20,599 nt of DNA from Chara braunii (GCA_003427395.1 BFEA01000496.1:693691-714289), one strand, 5' to 3'; numbered from the stretch's first letter, positions 8,720-16,970 are shown. Program-made: numbers and translations. Notes: generated by a model from the sequence alone, not told the origin.

Positions 8720-10024
8720 CGTCCACACGCAATCGAACGGTAAGTGGCATACAGAGAATTGCTCCTCGTGTCGATCAATTAGAGAAATCGACACGAGTCA
8801 ACAAGCAAGCAGGAGCTTGCTAATATTGGAACCCCCTGGGCGTCACATATGTGACGAACCACTTTCTGTAACGTGCGATTTTCTGCACAGTTGCAACGAG
8901 GGATCCTAAGCAGGGAAGATTGCGCCAATTACGGGAACTCGGGATCAGTGGAAAATTGCATCAGTACCCTTGCTTTTTCTTTTTTTTCGTCGCTTCTTGT
9001 CGTCGGAGCTGGGTGTGTCCTGGGACGGCCGGTTGAGAGATTGGTCGGATGGATGTCTGGTGCGCCACCACGCGCGCGAATAATAAATGTTGACGTCGTT
9101 CTTCCATTTCGGTTTCGATCTTTTGGGCGTGGACATCGCGCGGGAAATTGCTTCGTTCTTTTGAACCTTTCCTTTGAGTCTCTTTCGAATTTTGTCGAGC
9201 CCCCCCCCCCGATGGCTCTCGGAATTTTGGACTTTCCTTCTGGAATTTGTGCTTTTTGCTTTTTCGCATTAGATAGGAATTTAGGAATTCAGTAATTATG
9301 ACTTTTTCTGCCGCATGGCGCCTTTTGTCTACGCGCTTCTTCATGCGGCTGCAACGGTACTCTGATTAGTGAGCGCCCTTAATCGAATGTGTAACTGTAA
9401 TTTTGGGCGGGCGCCATCGTAACTGTATCTCTCTCCTTGCACTTCGTCTCTTCCGCCCTCCCTCTCTTTCTTTTGCTGAAATTTTGTAAGTCGCGGCTTG
9501 CATGCTCGGGTCGATGCGTGGAGAAGGGTTACGTCCCCCACGCCGCAACCGATCATGCAGAACGCAGGCGTTCCCTCTCTAATCTTCACTCTAAGTTTTG
9601 GTAACTCCGTGTTCTTCACGCATGCATGCACGCTATAAATTTCGGCTGTGCGATTAGTCAACTCTCTTAACCCGTTGTTGGAAGCTCGGGGTTGCGCGAT
9701 CAGGAAGGGTCGGCACACGAGCGAATTAAGAGGTGAGTAGAGCAGGAGTTGGGCGACCCGACAAGCTGGTGCCGAACGCGTGGGATTGACGTGGGCCACG
9801 ACGGACTGTGGGCACGGGCGAATCCGACGATGCGGGAGGACTAATGGGGGTGACAACTTCGTGGGTTGGTGCGTGACGATGGACTGTCCGCATCGGAGAG
9901 AAAGATAGAGAGGAGAGAGAGTTGAGGTCGATGGACGCGGGTTTGCTGTTTTCTTGTCGCTTCCCCCTCTTCATCTGTGTACATACATTTTGATGGCGGC
10001 TCCGGGCGGTTTGCCCGTTCTTAT
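8720..10024. other. No gene recognised; palindromes and low-complexity tracts
   Basis: Apart from three palindromes at 8765-8856 and a C-run at about 9200-9210, nothing is recognised on either strand. Open frames here lack family motifs and show composition typical of non-coding DNA. The missing 3' LTR of the retroelement might have been expected here, but no copy of 1-376 was seen. The region ends at the assembly gap. Confidence 0.6.
8765..8856. repeat. Cluster of three consecutive palindromes
   Basis: First, CTCGTGTCGAT (8765-8775) against ATCGACACGAG (8787-8797), 11 bp perfect with an 11-nt loop. Second, AGCAAGC (8804-8810) against GCTTGCT (8815-8821), 7 bp with a 4-nt loop. Third, the perfect 16-bp palindrome CGTCACATATGTGACG (8841-8856), which contains inverted CGTCA/TGACG words like bZIP-factor sites. 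The cluster lies just after the last retroelement frame ends. Confidence 0.8.
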
Positions 10025-10599
10025 NNNNNNNNNNNNNNNNNNNNNNNNNNNNNNNNNNNNNNNNNNNNNNNNNNNNNNNNNNNNNNNNNNNNNNNNNNNN
10101 NNNNNNNNNNNNNNNNNNNNNNNNNNNNNNNNNNNNNNNNNNNNNNNNNNNNNNNNNNNNNNNNNNNNNNNNNNNNNNNNNNNNNNNNNNNNNNNNNNNN
10201 NNNNNNNNNNNNNNNNNNNNNNNNNNNNNNNNNNNNNNNNNNNNNNNNNNNNNNNNNNNNNNNNNNNNNNNNNNNNNNNNNNNNNNNNNNNNNNNNNNNN
10301 NNNNNNNNNNNNNNNNNNNNNNNNNNNNNNNNNNNNNNNNNNNNNNNNNNNNNNNNNNNNNNNNNNNNNNNNNNNNNNNNNNNNNNNNNNNNNNNNNNNN
10401 NNNNNNNNNNNNNNNNNNNNNNNNNNNNNNNNNNNNNNNNNNNNNNNNNNNNNNNNNNNNNNNNNNNNNNNNNNNNNNNNNNNNNNNNNNNNNNNNNNNN
10501 NNNNNNNNNNNNNNNNNNNNNNNNNNNNNNNNNNNNNNNNNNNNNNNNNNNNNNNNNNNNNNNNNNNNNNNNNNNNNNNNNNNNNNNNNNNNNNNNNNN
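10025..10599. other. Assembly gap (575 N)
   Basis: An unbroken run of N; no sequence information. Sequence on either side is not demonstrably contiguous in the genome. Confidence 1.
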
Positions 10600-11028
10600 C
10601 GCTATCCCATCTGCAATGATACCATGACGCGATCTTGGGGCTCAGACTCGTCCTATGACCCGGACTATTTCACCCCTATAATAAACGAGCTCATAAGGAC
10701 GCGATACCCTTGTCACACGGAGAATCGGCTATGTCCGCGGGAATTTCACTGTGCCACTACTAGCGACCCTCGGTGCTCCGATTTCCCTTCCCCCGACCAC
10801 ACCTACTACTTCACCCACCCGGGATTCGTTGAGATCACCACCAGTTTCCCTCCTTTCCNCCTCCTNCTCCCGTATCATCAACTCAGTGTNGTCCCGTGGC
10901 CGGCCATAGCCCCCTATTGGCCCAACACGTTTTGCGTAAACTGCCGACGCAGCAGCGCACAAAGAACCCCGGAATTCCGAAGGCCCAACCCAACTACGCG
11001 GCGGCCTGCGCCTCGTGGCGGCCCCTGA
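10600..11028 (+). CDS. Partial open frame, Cys/Tyr/Pro-rich, unknown
   Basis: The frame is open from the gap edge to TGA at 11026-11028 (142 codons), with three single-N ambiguities at 10859-10890. Its first methionine is at 10624, but the open frame begins inside the gap, so the true start is unknown. Composition looks protein-like: Cys in YPICND, YPCHTENRLCP, FHCATTSDPRC and FCVNCRR, many Tyr and Pro, and an Arg/Pro-rich end. No family is recognised. An LTR-end-like block lies 209 bases downstream, so this may be the 3' coding part of another retroelement. An exon of a host gene, or chance, cannot be excluded; the antisense strand is also open over much of this stretch. Confidence 0.4.
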   Translation, partial: RYPICNDTMTRSWGSDSSYDPDYFTPIINELIRTRYPCHTENRLCPREFHCATTSDPRCSDFPSPDHTYYFTHPGFVEITTSFPPFXLXLPYHQLSXVPWPAIAPYWPNTFCVNCRRSSAQRTPEFRRPNPTTRRPAPRGGP

Positions 11029-11236
11029 CAGCCTAGCTTTTCGGGACCATCTCCACCACGGAGGAATTTTCCCATAACCCGTCGCCCGCAGTGTCCCGGC
11101 CCCTTCGGACTGTGAGGCCCTTGCGTGCGTACCCCCCCCCGTTCGCCTAATTGCGTCCATACCCCTAAGACTCCCCCACATCCCCCAAAAATCCTTGGCA
11201 CACCCCTTTTCGCACTTCCAGGCCCACACTCCACTC

Positions 11237-11265
11237 CGATCAGGAAGTCGCGCTGGGCGTGAGGT
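11237..11265 (+). mobile_element. Fragment matching the LTR end at 348-376
   Basis: A 24-base block beginning CGATCAGGAAGTCGCGCT is identical at 348-371 and 11237-11260. It is followed by similar bases (TAAGGTTGG versus GAGGTTTGG). Sequence upstream of the block is unrelated. It may be the end of a second, related LTR, or a remnant LTR/PBS junction (TTGGGCATC resembling TTGGTATC). Confidence 0.6.
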
Positions 11266-11299
11266 TTGGGCATCACACTGGCTGTAGTCCAGGGCAGAT

Positions 11300-11695
11300 G
11301 AAGGCCGCTGCAGGCCGCGTGGTGGTATTAACATGCTATTGCAACCCGATATGAGGAATGCACTTCTAAGTATGAGGAATGCAGTTCTAGGTATCACAGG
11401 CAGTGTCTAATCACCTGACCCCCTGGCCAAGGTCTAACATATGCAACGTCAGGGCCACCACAACTTCTGGCCCTAGCCTGCCAAATCTACAAGGCCGACC
11501 GTCCCCCACTTGAGAAGACCTTTAACAAGCTTACTGTCTGGAACATGACACATGCTGCCCGAATGGCTGCGTCCCCGCGTGGAACGCGGTATAACAGTGT
11601 TTCTGGCCAATACTTGCTGAGTCAATGCTTCAACTGAAGTCGCTCCCATAGATGGACTAATATGGAGAAGCCTTTTCTCCCACTCCCAGTCGACC
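11300..11695. other. No gene recognised
   Basis: Only a short direct repeat (TATGAGGAATGCA at about 11351 and 11373) stands out. Open frames on the minus strand show no motifs. Confidence 0.5.
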
Positions 11696-11696
11696 G

Positions 11697-11955
11697 CAAG
11701 GCTGGGTCTCAAGGCGGTTTGACCAACGGTTGATCGATTGTACCCCAAACGTTCCCAACACCCGACGATTCACCGCAGGCGATAATCGTCTTGGTAGCGT
11801 TCCCACTTCCCCTCACCGCCCGCCCACTGCAAGCCTGGGTGACTGGGTCTGTTGCTGGATTGACCAACGGTTGATTTTTTCCTACGTTCCCAACACCCCA
11901 CGATTCACCCCAGGCGATAATCGTTTGGTCGGCAGCGTTCCCCCTCCCCTATACG
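11697..11955. repeat. Diverged tandem duplication, period about 141 bp
   Basis: AAGGCTGGGTCT...GACCAACGGTTGAT (11721) and GTTCCCAACACCC...CAGGCGATAATCGT recur 141 bases later (GACCAACGGTTGAT at 11862), with matching order and about 80-90% similarity by eye. Confidence 0.85.
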
Positions 11956-11959
11956 TTTA

Positions 11960-12435
11960 GTGTGGCAGGACCATCCCTCGACTGCCGGTCATCATTCGGT
12001 CGGAACTGACTGATACAGTTGTCGTCAACCGATCTGAGGCTGGGGGAAGCTTCGTATTTAAAGGTCAACCTGCGCTTGAGAGGTATGTTAAGGACGGAGG
12101 GGCGCCCTGTTGGATACGGTTGATAGTAGCAAGAGAGAAAGAATGTGGATGGTGGCTAGAGAGAACTGTGCGTAAAGAATTGGAGCAAACATTAATTTCG
12201 TCTATTCGTCTACTACTCAATCCAATGACCTGTAATGGTATCCTACTATCCATGCGAGTATTGGTTGCTGTATGGGCTAGAGAGGGAGACCTTGACAACG
12301 GGAGTCGAAGGTCGAAGAAGCTTGAGCTCGGTGGCGTCCATCTTTGATGGGACTTGAGTTTGTTGGCGTGGTGCATCGTGGGGATTCGTAGCTTACGGGT
12401 ATCGAGGAGGAGGTGAAAGAGCGAACAGCGTGACG
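11960..12435. other. No gene recognised; possible TATA-like word
   Basis: Upstream flank of the OBAP gene. TATTTAAA at 12055-12062 resembles a TATA box but lies about 700 bases before the OBAP ATG, so its relevance is doubtful. Nothing else could be supported. Confidence 0.35.
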
Positions 12436-12439
12436 AGGG

Positions 12440-12620
12440 GTCACAGTTGGGCTCACACTCCGCCGTCACGGGCGGGCTCAGACTCCCCTGTCACGGGCGA
12501 AGGACGAACAGCGAGGCGAGGGTCACAGTTGGGCTAACACTCCCCTGTCACGGGCGAAGGACGAACAGCGAGGCGAGAGTCACAGTTGGGCTCACAACTC
12601 CCCTGTCACGGGCGAAGGAC
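12440..12620. repeat. Tandem array, period about 57 bp, upstream of OBAP
   Basis: GTCACAGTTGGGCT occurs at 12440, 12522 and 12579, each followed by CCTGTCACGGGCGAAGGAC or a close variant. The second and third units are 57 bp apart; the first unit is enlarged to 82 bp by an internal duplication of the GTCACGGGCG part. The array ends about 135 bases before the OBAP start codon, so it lies in the promoter or 5' UTR. Confidence 0.9.
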
Positions 12621-12755
12621 CGGCTAGCGTTGCAGACGATTATCCAGGAGTAGTAGGAGGGATACATGAGGGAAGGCAGCTAGGAGGACACTCGGTGCGA
12701 TCGCTGAAAGGGGTGATAGAGTGGGGGCGTTCTTCCGAAGGTCGCTGGGGGGCAG

Positions 12756-15700
12756 ATGGCGGCATCTGGTGGTGAGGATGTCTCCCTGTCCCTCCCAGGC
12801 GAGGCGAAGCAGTTCGTTACCAAGGCCCTGGAAATGGGTTCTGTGGCGATGCAGAGATTCGACCCGGTCAACCAAATCTGCAAACATATATGCGCGTATG
12901 CAACCGATTACCCCCCCGGGCCATCGGCCGATTGGCCTCCAATCATTGTCTTCCACGTTTTCTTGCTCTTTTTTTTTTTTTTTTTTTTTTTTTTCAATAT
13001 CAATGGGACGACGCCGGGGACCTCACAATTCAACCCGGAGTTATCCTGGCAGCATCAGCCAGTTTCGCTTATGAGAAATGCTCGATACGCTGACTGCTGA
13101 TCCCTAGCTGTCCACGTTTTCTTCATTTTGGTACACTGATATTTTTCGGCGTTTCCGCGAATGTCCTTTCGTCTTTCGTACGTCCCTTGATTCCCTTCCT
13201 CGATTTGCCCTTTTTTTTTTTTGTGTGTGGACCATTTCTCGATTTATGCGTGTCATCCTTGAGCAGGGGCCATGCTAATCTTCTCTTTATCGTTCCAATT
13301 TTAACGGCGATGTCCCGAAGGACCGTTTCACCTTTCCGTTTGCTCCTTATTCTTCTCTTTCCTGCTCCTCCAACGCCTGTCCTCCTCCCTGCATGTTATT
13401 GATCATATGCCGATTAGTAGCAACACGATACACACGTGGTTGAGCAGAGCGCGATATTTTGCACGCCGTGGTGATGTGCACGGGTTGGTCGTCGGAGGAT
13501 GTTGGGGCATGATTTCATGATATGTTCCTGACTCAGACGAGCCGGGGTGTTACCGTCTTCCCCCGAATACAACGCCCCGTGAGAATGGTGCTCGGTCATT
13601 GCAGCTGTGTATTGGGTTTGACTTCGTCTGCATAAGCGAGCGTGGCCGTGCGCTGTATTCGGCGGAAGACGTTAGCACGGAAGCATCACGAGGTTGCGCG
13701 TTAGCGCGGAAGCATTCCGCGAGACGTTGGTCGGTCTGCTTGTGGTCGTGTTGTGCGCACCGCGGGCGCGTTCGAGCGTGAGTTGAATACGTTACCTCGG
13801 TTCTTGTTCTTGAACTTCAAAAATTGTTTGCGTAGAGTCGAAATCAGCAGCTCGAAGCTCGCTTTTCTTCTCCTTGCTGTGCGACCGTTGGTGCTGTGGT
13901 TGTTATATATACGAGTATGGGGTTTCCATGTTCTTTTGTTCGGTGACTTCCTTCGTCCCCCGAATACAACGTACGGTCATTATAGCTGTATCTAGACTGA
14001 AAGATGCCTCAGATAGAGCTATAATGACCGTACGTTGTATTCGGGGGAAGAAGGTAGCACAAGATTCAATAACAGCCGTTTGAATGCAGTGTGAATTCGC
14101 TTCGCCTAGAAGTGAACGCGCTGAATCGCATCATAAGTGCCTTTGTGCTGGTTCAAAACTACTGTTAGTGAATCTGCCGTTTCAAAACGACTGTTAGTGA
14201 ATCTGCCGCTTCGATTCAAGTCAACGTTGAATGGCATAATTGCCTCGTGATGGTTAGCTACTGTTAGTAGTAAATCTGCAATAATTTTGTCCGCTGGCTC
14301 TGCTTGATGGGGTTTGCCTCCTGCTTCAGCCGGCTCTGCTGATGGGATTTTCCTCCCGCCGCTGCTGTTTCCGATTGTGTCGTGGCGGATGCTGGTGATG
14401 AGGATTGATAGACGTCGCTGGTGATATATATGACATTGTATGGTTCCGTTTTTTAACTATGGATATGGCAGATTTGTTGTGGTATTTAAGAAAACGTTAG
14501 AGAAAGGACAAGGGAAGAGGAAAGCGTATTAGTCAAACAAACTAAATGACACATCCCATTTTTTATGTATTTTTCCCCGTTGTTGGGGTATTTTGTTTTG
14601 TTGTGGTAGTCTTGTCTGCATCCCGGTTAGTTTTGTCCCGTTATTCGGTCTAAGCAGGTAGCGGTGCTTCATGTGGGACCAGTCATCTGGGCTTTTTTAT
14701 TGTTTTTGCATCCTGGATGGTTGTCATCTGGGCTTTTTTATTGTTTTGGCATCCTGGATGGTTGTTTCCCGTTGTTCGGCCTTTCGGAACGCGGGGTGGT
14801 GCTTGCATGTGGGAATCGTCATCCGGGATTATTTTTCATACCCGTCCTCCGGGTTCTTTTTGATTTTTTTGCAGGCAAGAATGTTTGACATCCTGGCTGG
14901 TCTTGTCCTGTCGTTTGGCCTGTGGGCAGGGGCGGTGCTTGCATGTGGGACTTGTCACCTGGGATCTGTTTTGTTGCCCCCTGTTCTGTATTATTTGGCT
15001 GTTTTTTTGCAGACAAGAATGTCTGTGTGCAAGTGGGACACACGGAGGTGGGGGCAGCCGCCGCTCAACCTACATCCACGTGGGCGGCCTTGTACGCAAG
15101 AGGTTCTGAACAGGGGGAGTTGTAAGGAAAAAGATTAAAAACGAATTTAATTTTTGTTGTTTTTTTTGTTTTCTTTCTGTTTTCGCTTTGGCGCTCTGAT
15201 ATCAAGTGACAATATATATGCTAACAGGGCTGGACAGGTGGTCACTTGCTGGTGCTGCTCCGCACTATTTAATTTTTCTTATTTTTTTTGTTTCTTTCTG
15301 TTTTTCGCTTTGGCGCTCTGATATCATGTGACAATATATATACTAACAGGGCTTGACAGGTTGCTACTTGCTGGTGCTGCTCCGTACTATGTGGCTCGGC
15401 TGCCGTTTTCCCCTGACTAGAAGAAAGCGCGGTCATTATCAACGTACCTAGACAAGAAATTTGCCCAAATGCAGATAGACTGACCGTGCGTTCTACTCCG
15501 GGGAAGACGGTAGGACGACTGTCACCGCCACTACGTTGATGGTACTGCTACAGACTGTTGCCTCGGATGTCCATGGCGGCTTATGACAGTCCTGCCTTCG
15601 TCGCCCCGAATACAACGCGTGGTCATTGTAGCTATTTCTGTTTTTTGGAGGTAGCTTTCAGTCTAAACACAGCCTTCATAACCGATGATGACAGCGGAGG

Positions 15701-16357
15701 AGAACGGGCGGCGGTGGAGGAGGCTCTCTTTTAAACTGACTGGTCGCCGGTCTAATTAATGTCGTTCATTGTTTTTTTTGCAGCTTTCATTTCTATTCAC
15801 ATGACATGACGCGTCAGGTCGAGGCGCATCATTATTGCTCGAGGTTGAACGAAGATTTTCAGCAGTGCGCTGTGTACGATCGAGAGGACAAGGACGCGCG
15901 ACTGATTGGCATAGAGTACATCGTCAGCGAGAAGGTGTTCCTTAGTCTTCCTGAAGAGGAGAAGAAGCTGTGGCACTCCCATGAGTTCGAGGTCAGAGGG
16001 GGGTTGGCGACCATTCCGTATGTACCCGAGGTCATGGAGCATGCCGAGCTCAGCCCTTTTGCCAAGACCTACGGGAAAGTGTGGCATTTCTGGCAGATCG
16101 ACCGAGGCGATGCGCTGCCCGTGGGGCCTCCACAACTGATGATGGCGTTCAGGAACGAGGGGCAGATGGATGAGGCTCTGCTCCAGGGTCGCGACAGAAG
16201 GTACGGGATCTCGACTGAAGAGTTGAAGCGGAAGCGCCGCGATATCACCGGTCCGGATCTCGGTAGGCATCCCTCGGCCGACTGGTGGGAGGGGACTGGG
16301 AGGAGTTATCAGGTGAAGCTGAAGGAAAAGGATGTCGACGCTGCTCCTGGGTGGTAG
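12756..16357 (+). CDS. OBAP: Oil body-associated protein (OBAP, DUF1264), two coding exons
   Basis: Coding exons are 12756-12895 and 15784-16357 with intron 12896-15783, giving 237 residues, the usual OBAP length. The ATG at 12756 is the first after an in-frame TAG at 12717. Donor GC|GTATGC and acceptor TTTTTTTTGCAG|C fit the consensus and rebuild one codon, giving [14 protein letters not shown] (residues 45-58), which joins smoothly as in family members. Family motifs: EAHHY (60-64), [14 protein letters not shown] (84-97), [12 protein letters not shown] (102-113), [19 protein letters not shown] (143-161) and HPSADWW (209-215). In seed plants OBAP proteins associate with oil bodies and affect lipid-droplet size; that role is known for the family and only inferred here. 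No signal peptide or transmembrane helix is seen, consistent with peripheral association. The paralogue class (OBAP1 versus OBAP2) cannot be assigned. The reading frame is intact, so the gene is probably functional. Confidence 0.95.
12969..12994. repeat. T26 homopolymer
   Basis: 26 consecutive T residues, starting 73 bases after the OBAP splice donor. It could be the antisense poly(A) of a retroposed fragment, but no recognisable body adjoins it. Confidence 0.95.
13229..13323 (-). pseudogene. U6 spliceosomal snRNA retropseudogene
   Basis: The minus strand reads as an almost full-length U6 snRNA. It has the 5' stem-loop GTCC-TTCG-GGAC, then AAAATTGGAACGATA, AGAGAAGATTAGCATGGCC, AAGGATGACACGCATAAAT and CGAGAAATGGTCC. 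Differences from the plant consensus include AAAGAGA in place of the invariant ACAGAGA box, which pairs with the 5' splice site, and CTGCTCAAGG for CTGCGCAAGG. The normal U-rich 3' end, which is the Pol III terminator, is absent; GGTCC is followed on this strand by ACACAC and about 12 A residues, like a LINE-made poly(A) tail. No U6 USE or TATA box at -30 is visible upstream. It lies antisense inside the OBAP intron. Confidence 0.92.
13551..13674. mobile_element. MITE-like foldback element, copy A
   Basis: The terminal 25 bases at 13551-13575 (TACCGTCTTCCCCCGAATAC...) are inverted at 13650-13674 with 22 of 25 matching. The element is 124 bp with no coding capacity. Its ends are shared with copies at 13945, 15400 and 15591. 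Confidence 0.75.
13945..14060. mobile_element. MITE-like foldback element, copy B, with perfect 31-bp arms
   Basis: The arms at 13957-13987 and 14017-14047 are perfect inverted repeats beginning CCCCCGAATACAACGTACGG. The 29-nt centre adds a further TATCT/AGATA pairing. Less perfect similarity (CCTTCGT versus CCTTCTT) extends outside the arms. It is the best preserved member and the strongest hairpin in the window. Confidence 0.88.
14152..14208. repeat. 29-bp direct duplication in OBAP intron
   Basis: TTCAAAACTACTGTTAGTGA... at 14152 recurs as TTCAAAACGACTGTTAGTGA... at 14181, both followed by ATCTGCCG. A third, weaker ACTGTTAGTAGTAAATCTGC lies at about 14261. Confidence 0.9.
14683..14764. 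repeat. 41-bp tandem duplication in OBAP intron
   Basis: TCATCTGGGCTTTTTTATTG...GCATCCTGGATGGTTG occurs at 14683 and 14724 with one base difference. Looser copies of the surrounding GCGGTGCTTGCATGTGGGA word recur at about 14661, 14796 and 14932, so 14650-15060 is a diverged tandem family. Confidence 0.9.
15146..15390. repeat. 122-bp tandem duplication in OBAP intron
   Basis: Copies at 15146-15267 and 15268-15390 share TTTCGCTTTGGCGCTCTGAT, GTGACAATATATAT and CTTGCTGGTGCTGCTCCG. Similarity is above 90% by eye. Confidence 0.95.
15400..15513. mobile_element. MITE-like foldback element, copy C (degenerate)
   Basis: The left end CTGCCGTTTTCCCC...GCGCGGTCATTA (about 15400-15438) is an imperfect inverted copy of the right end TGACCGTGCGTTCTACTCCG...GACGGTA (about 15480-15513). 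The motif matches copies A and B. Confidence 0.65.
15591..15633. mobile_element. Solo end of the foldback family, copy D
   Basis: CCTGCCTTCGTCGCCCCGAA followed by TACAACGCGTGGTCATTGTAGCT matches the left arm of copy B, but no opposite end follows. The outward-facing end of copy C and this end are themselves inverted (GACGACTGTC at about 15515 versus GACAGTC at about 15585). Confidence 0.65.
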
Positions 16358-16970
16358 CGTTTCCCTCCCTCTGTCGTACCTTCCCTCGCTCTTCTTGTTC
16401 TTCATTGTCTTCTTCCATTCTTCGTGGAGAAGTCCTTGATATTGTCGTTTCGGGGCCTATTCGCAGACCTCTACGTAGCAATAACATCTGAGGGTGGCGG
16501 TATCCCTCGGCCGACTGGTGGGAGGGGACTGGGAGGAGTTATCAGGTGGGCGGGGTAGCGTTTCCCTCTGCCGTATTGTCTTTCTTCTTCTCAGCGAACC
16601 TCTTCTTGTTCTTCATTGTCTTCTTGAATTCTTCGTGGAGCAGTCCTCGATATTGTCGTTTCGGGGCCTATTCGCAGACCTCTATAGGTAGCTACATCTG
16701 AGGTCGGTATCCCTTGGCAGACTGGTGAGAAGGGGGGACTGGGAGGAGGAGTTTTCAGGTGAAGCTGAAAGAAAAGGATGAAGATGCCGCTCGTGGGCGG
16801 GGTAGCGTTTCCCTCCCTCTGCTGTACTCTCTCTCTTTCTTCCTCTCAGCGAACCTTTTCTCTTCTCCGTGGATTAGGTCGGTCTTCGTTCTCGTGAACT
16901 ATGCTTGATATTTTCGTGATTTGTAGTCCACGGCTGTTTGCAGACCTGTGCGCAGCAAACATATCCGGGT
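16261..16970. repeat. Three tandem copies of the OBAP 3' end and flank
   Basis: Unit 1 starts at 16261 inside the last exon (CGGTAGGCATCCCTCGGCCG). Units 2 and 3 start at 16498 and 16705 (CGGTATCCCTCGG, CGGTATCCCTTGG). Each continues through GACTGGTGGGA..., GGTAGCGTTTCCCTC, a CTTCTTGTTC-type pyrimidine tract, GATATTGTCG and CGCAGACCTCTA. Unit 2 lacks the bases corresponding to the last ~10 codons; unit 3 retains them but carries an extra G at the stop. Periods are about 237 and 207 bp. Confidence 0.93.

Larger units (their letters stand above)
12896..15783 (+). other. OBAP intron 1 (2,888 bp, phase 2)
   Basis: Begins GTATGC and ends TTTTTTTTGCAG with a T-rich tract before the AG. It splits an Ala codon (GC|C). 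It is loaded with repeats: a T26 tract, an antisense U6 relic, three to four foldback elements and several direct duplications. No internal coding exon was recognised. Confidence 0.9.

Noticed and set aside
8889-8900. AGTTGCAACGAG shared with the putative 5' LTR (about 275-286), a possible 3' LTR trace
   Set aside because: Only 12 bases with no extension on either side; a match of this length between the LTR and several kilobases is not improbable by chance.
9697-9710. CGATCAGGAAG resembling the LTR-end block
   Set aside because: Eleven bases only, then diverges; too short to call another LTR copy.
9341-9856. 171-codon minus-strand open frame
   Set aside because: Irregular composition, no recognisable motif and no splice or promoter support; looks like chance openness in GC-rich DNA.
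12055-12062. TATTTAAA as the OBAP TATA box
   Set aside because: About 700 bases from the ATG, with a tandem array in between and no transcription start evidence.
12440-12620. CRISPR-like array
   Set aside because: Repeats are contiguous and imperfect without unique spacers, next to a eukaryotic gene; an ordinary minisatellite.
13229-13323. Functional U6 snRNA gene
   Set aside because: ACAGAGA box altered, no 3' T-run terminator, A-rich tail, and no USE or TATA box at -30.
14664-15138. Hydrophobic open frames (Phe/Leu-rich, membrane-like) in the OBAP intron
   Set aside because: They arise from T-rich tandem repeats; hydrophobicity is a by-product of TTT/CTG codons and no family motif is present.
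15797-16405. 202-codon minus-strand open frame
   Set aside because: Exact antisense shadow of OBAP exon 2.
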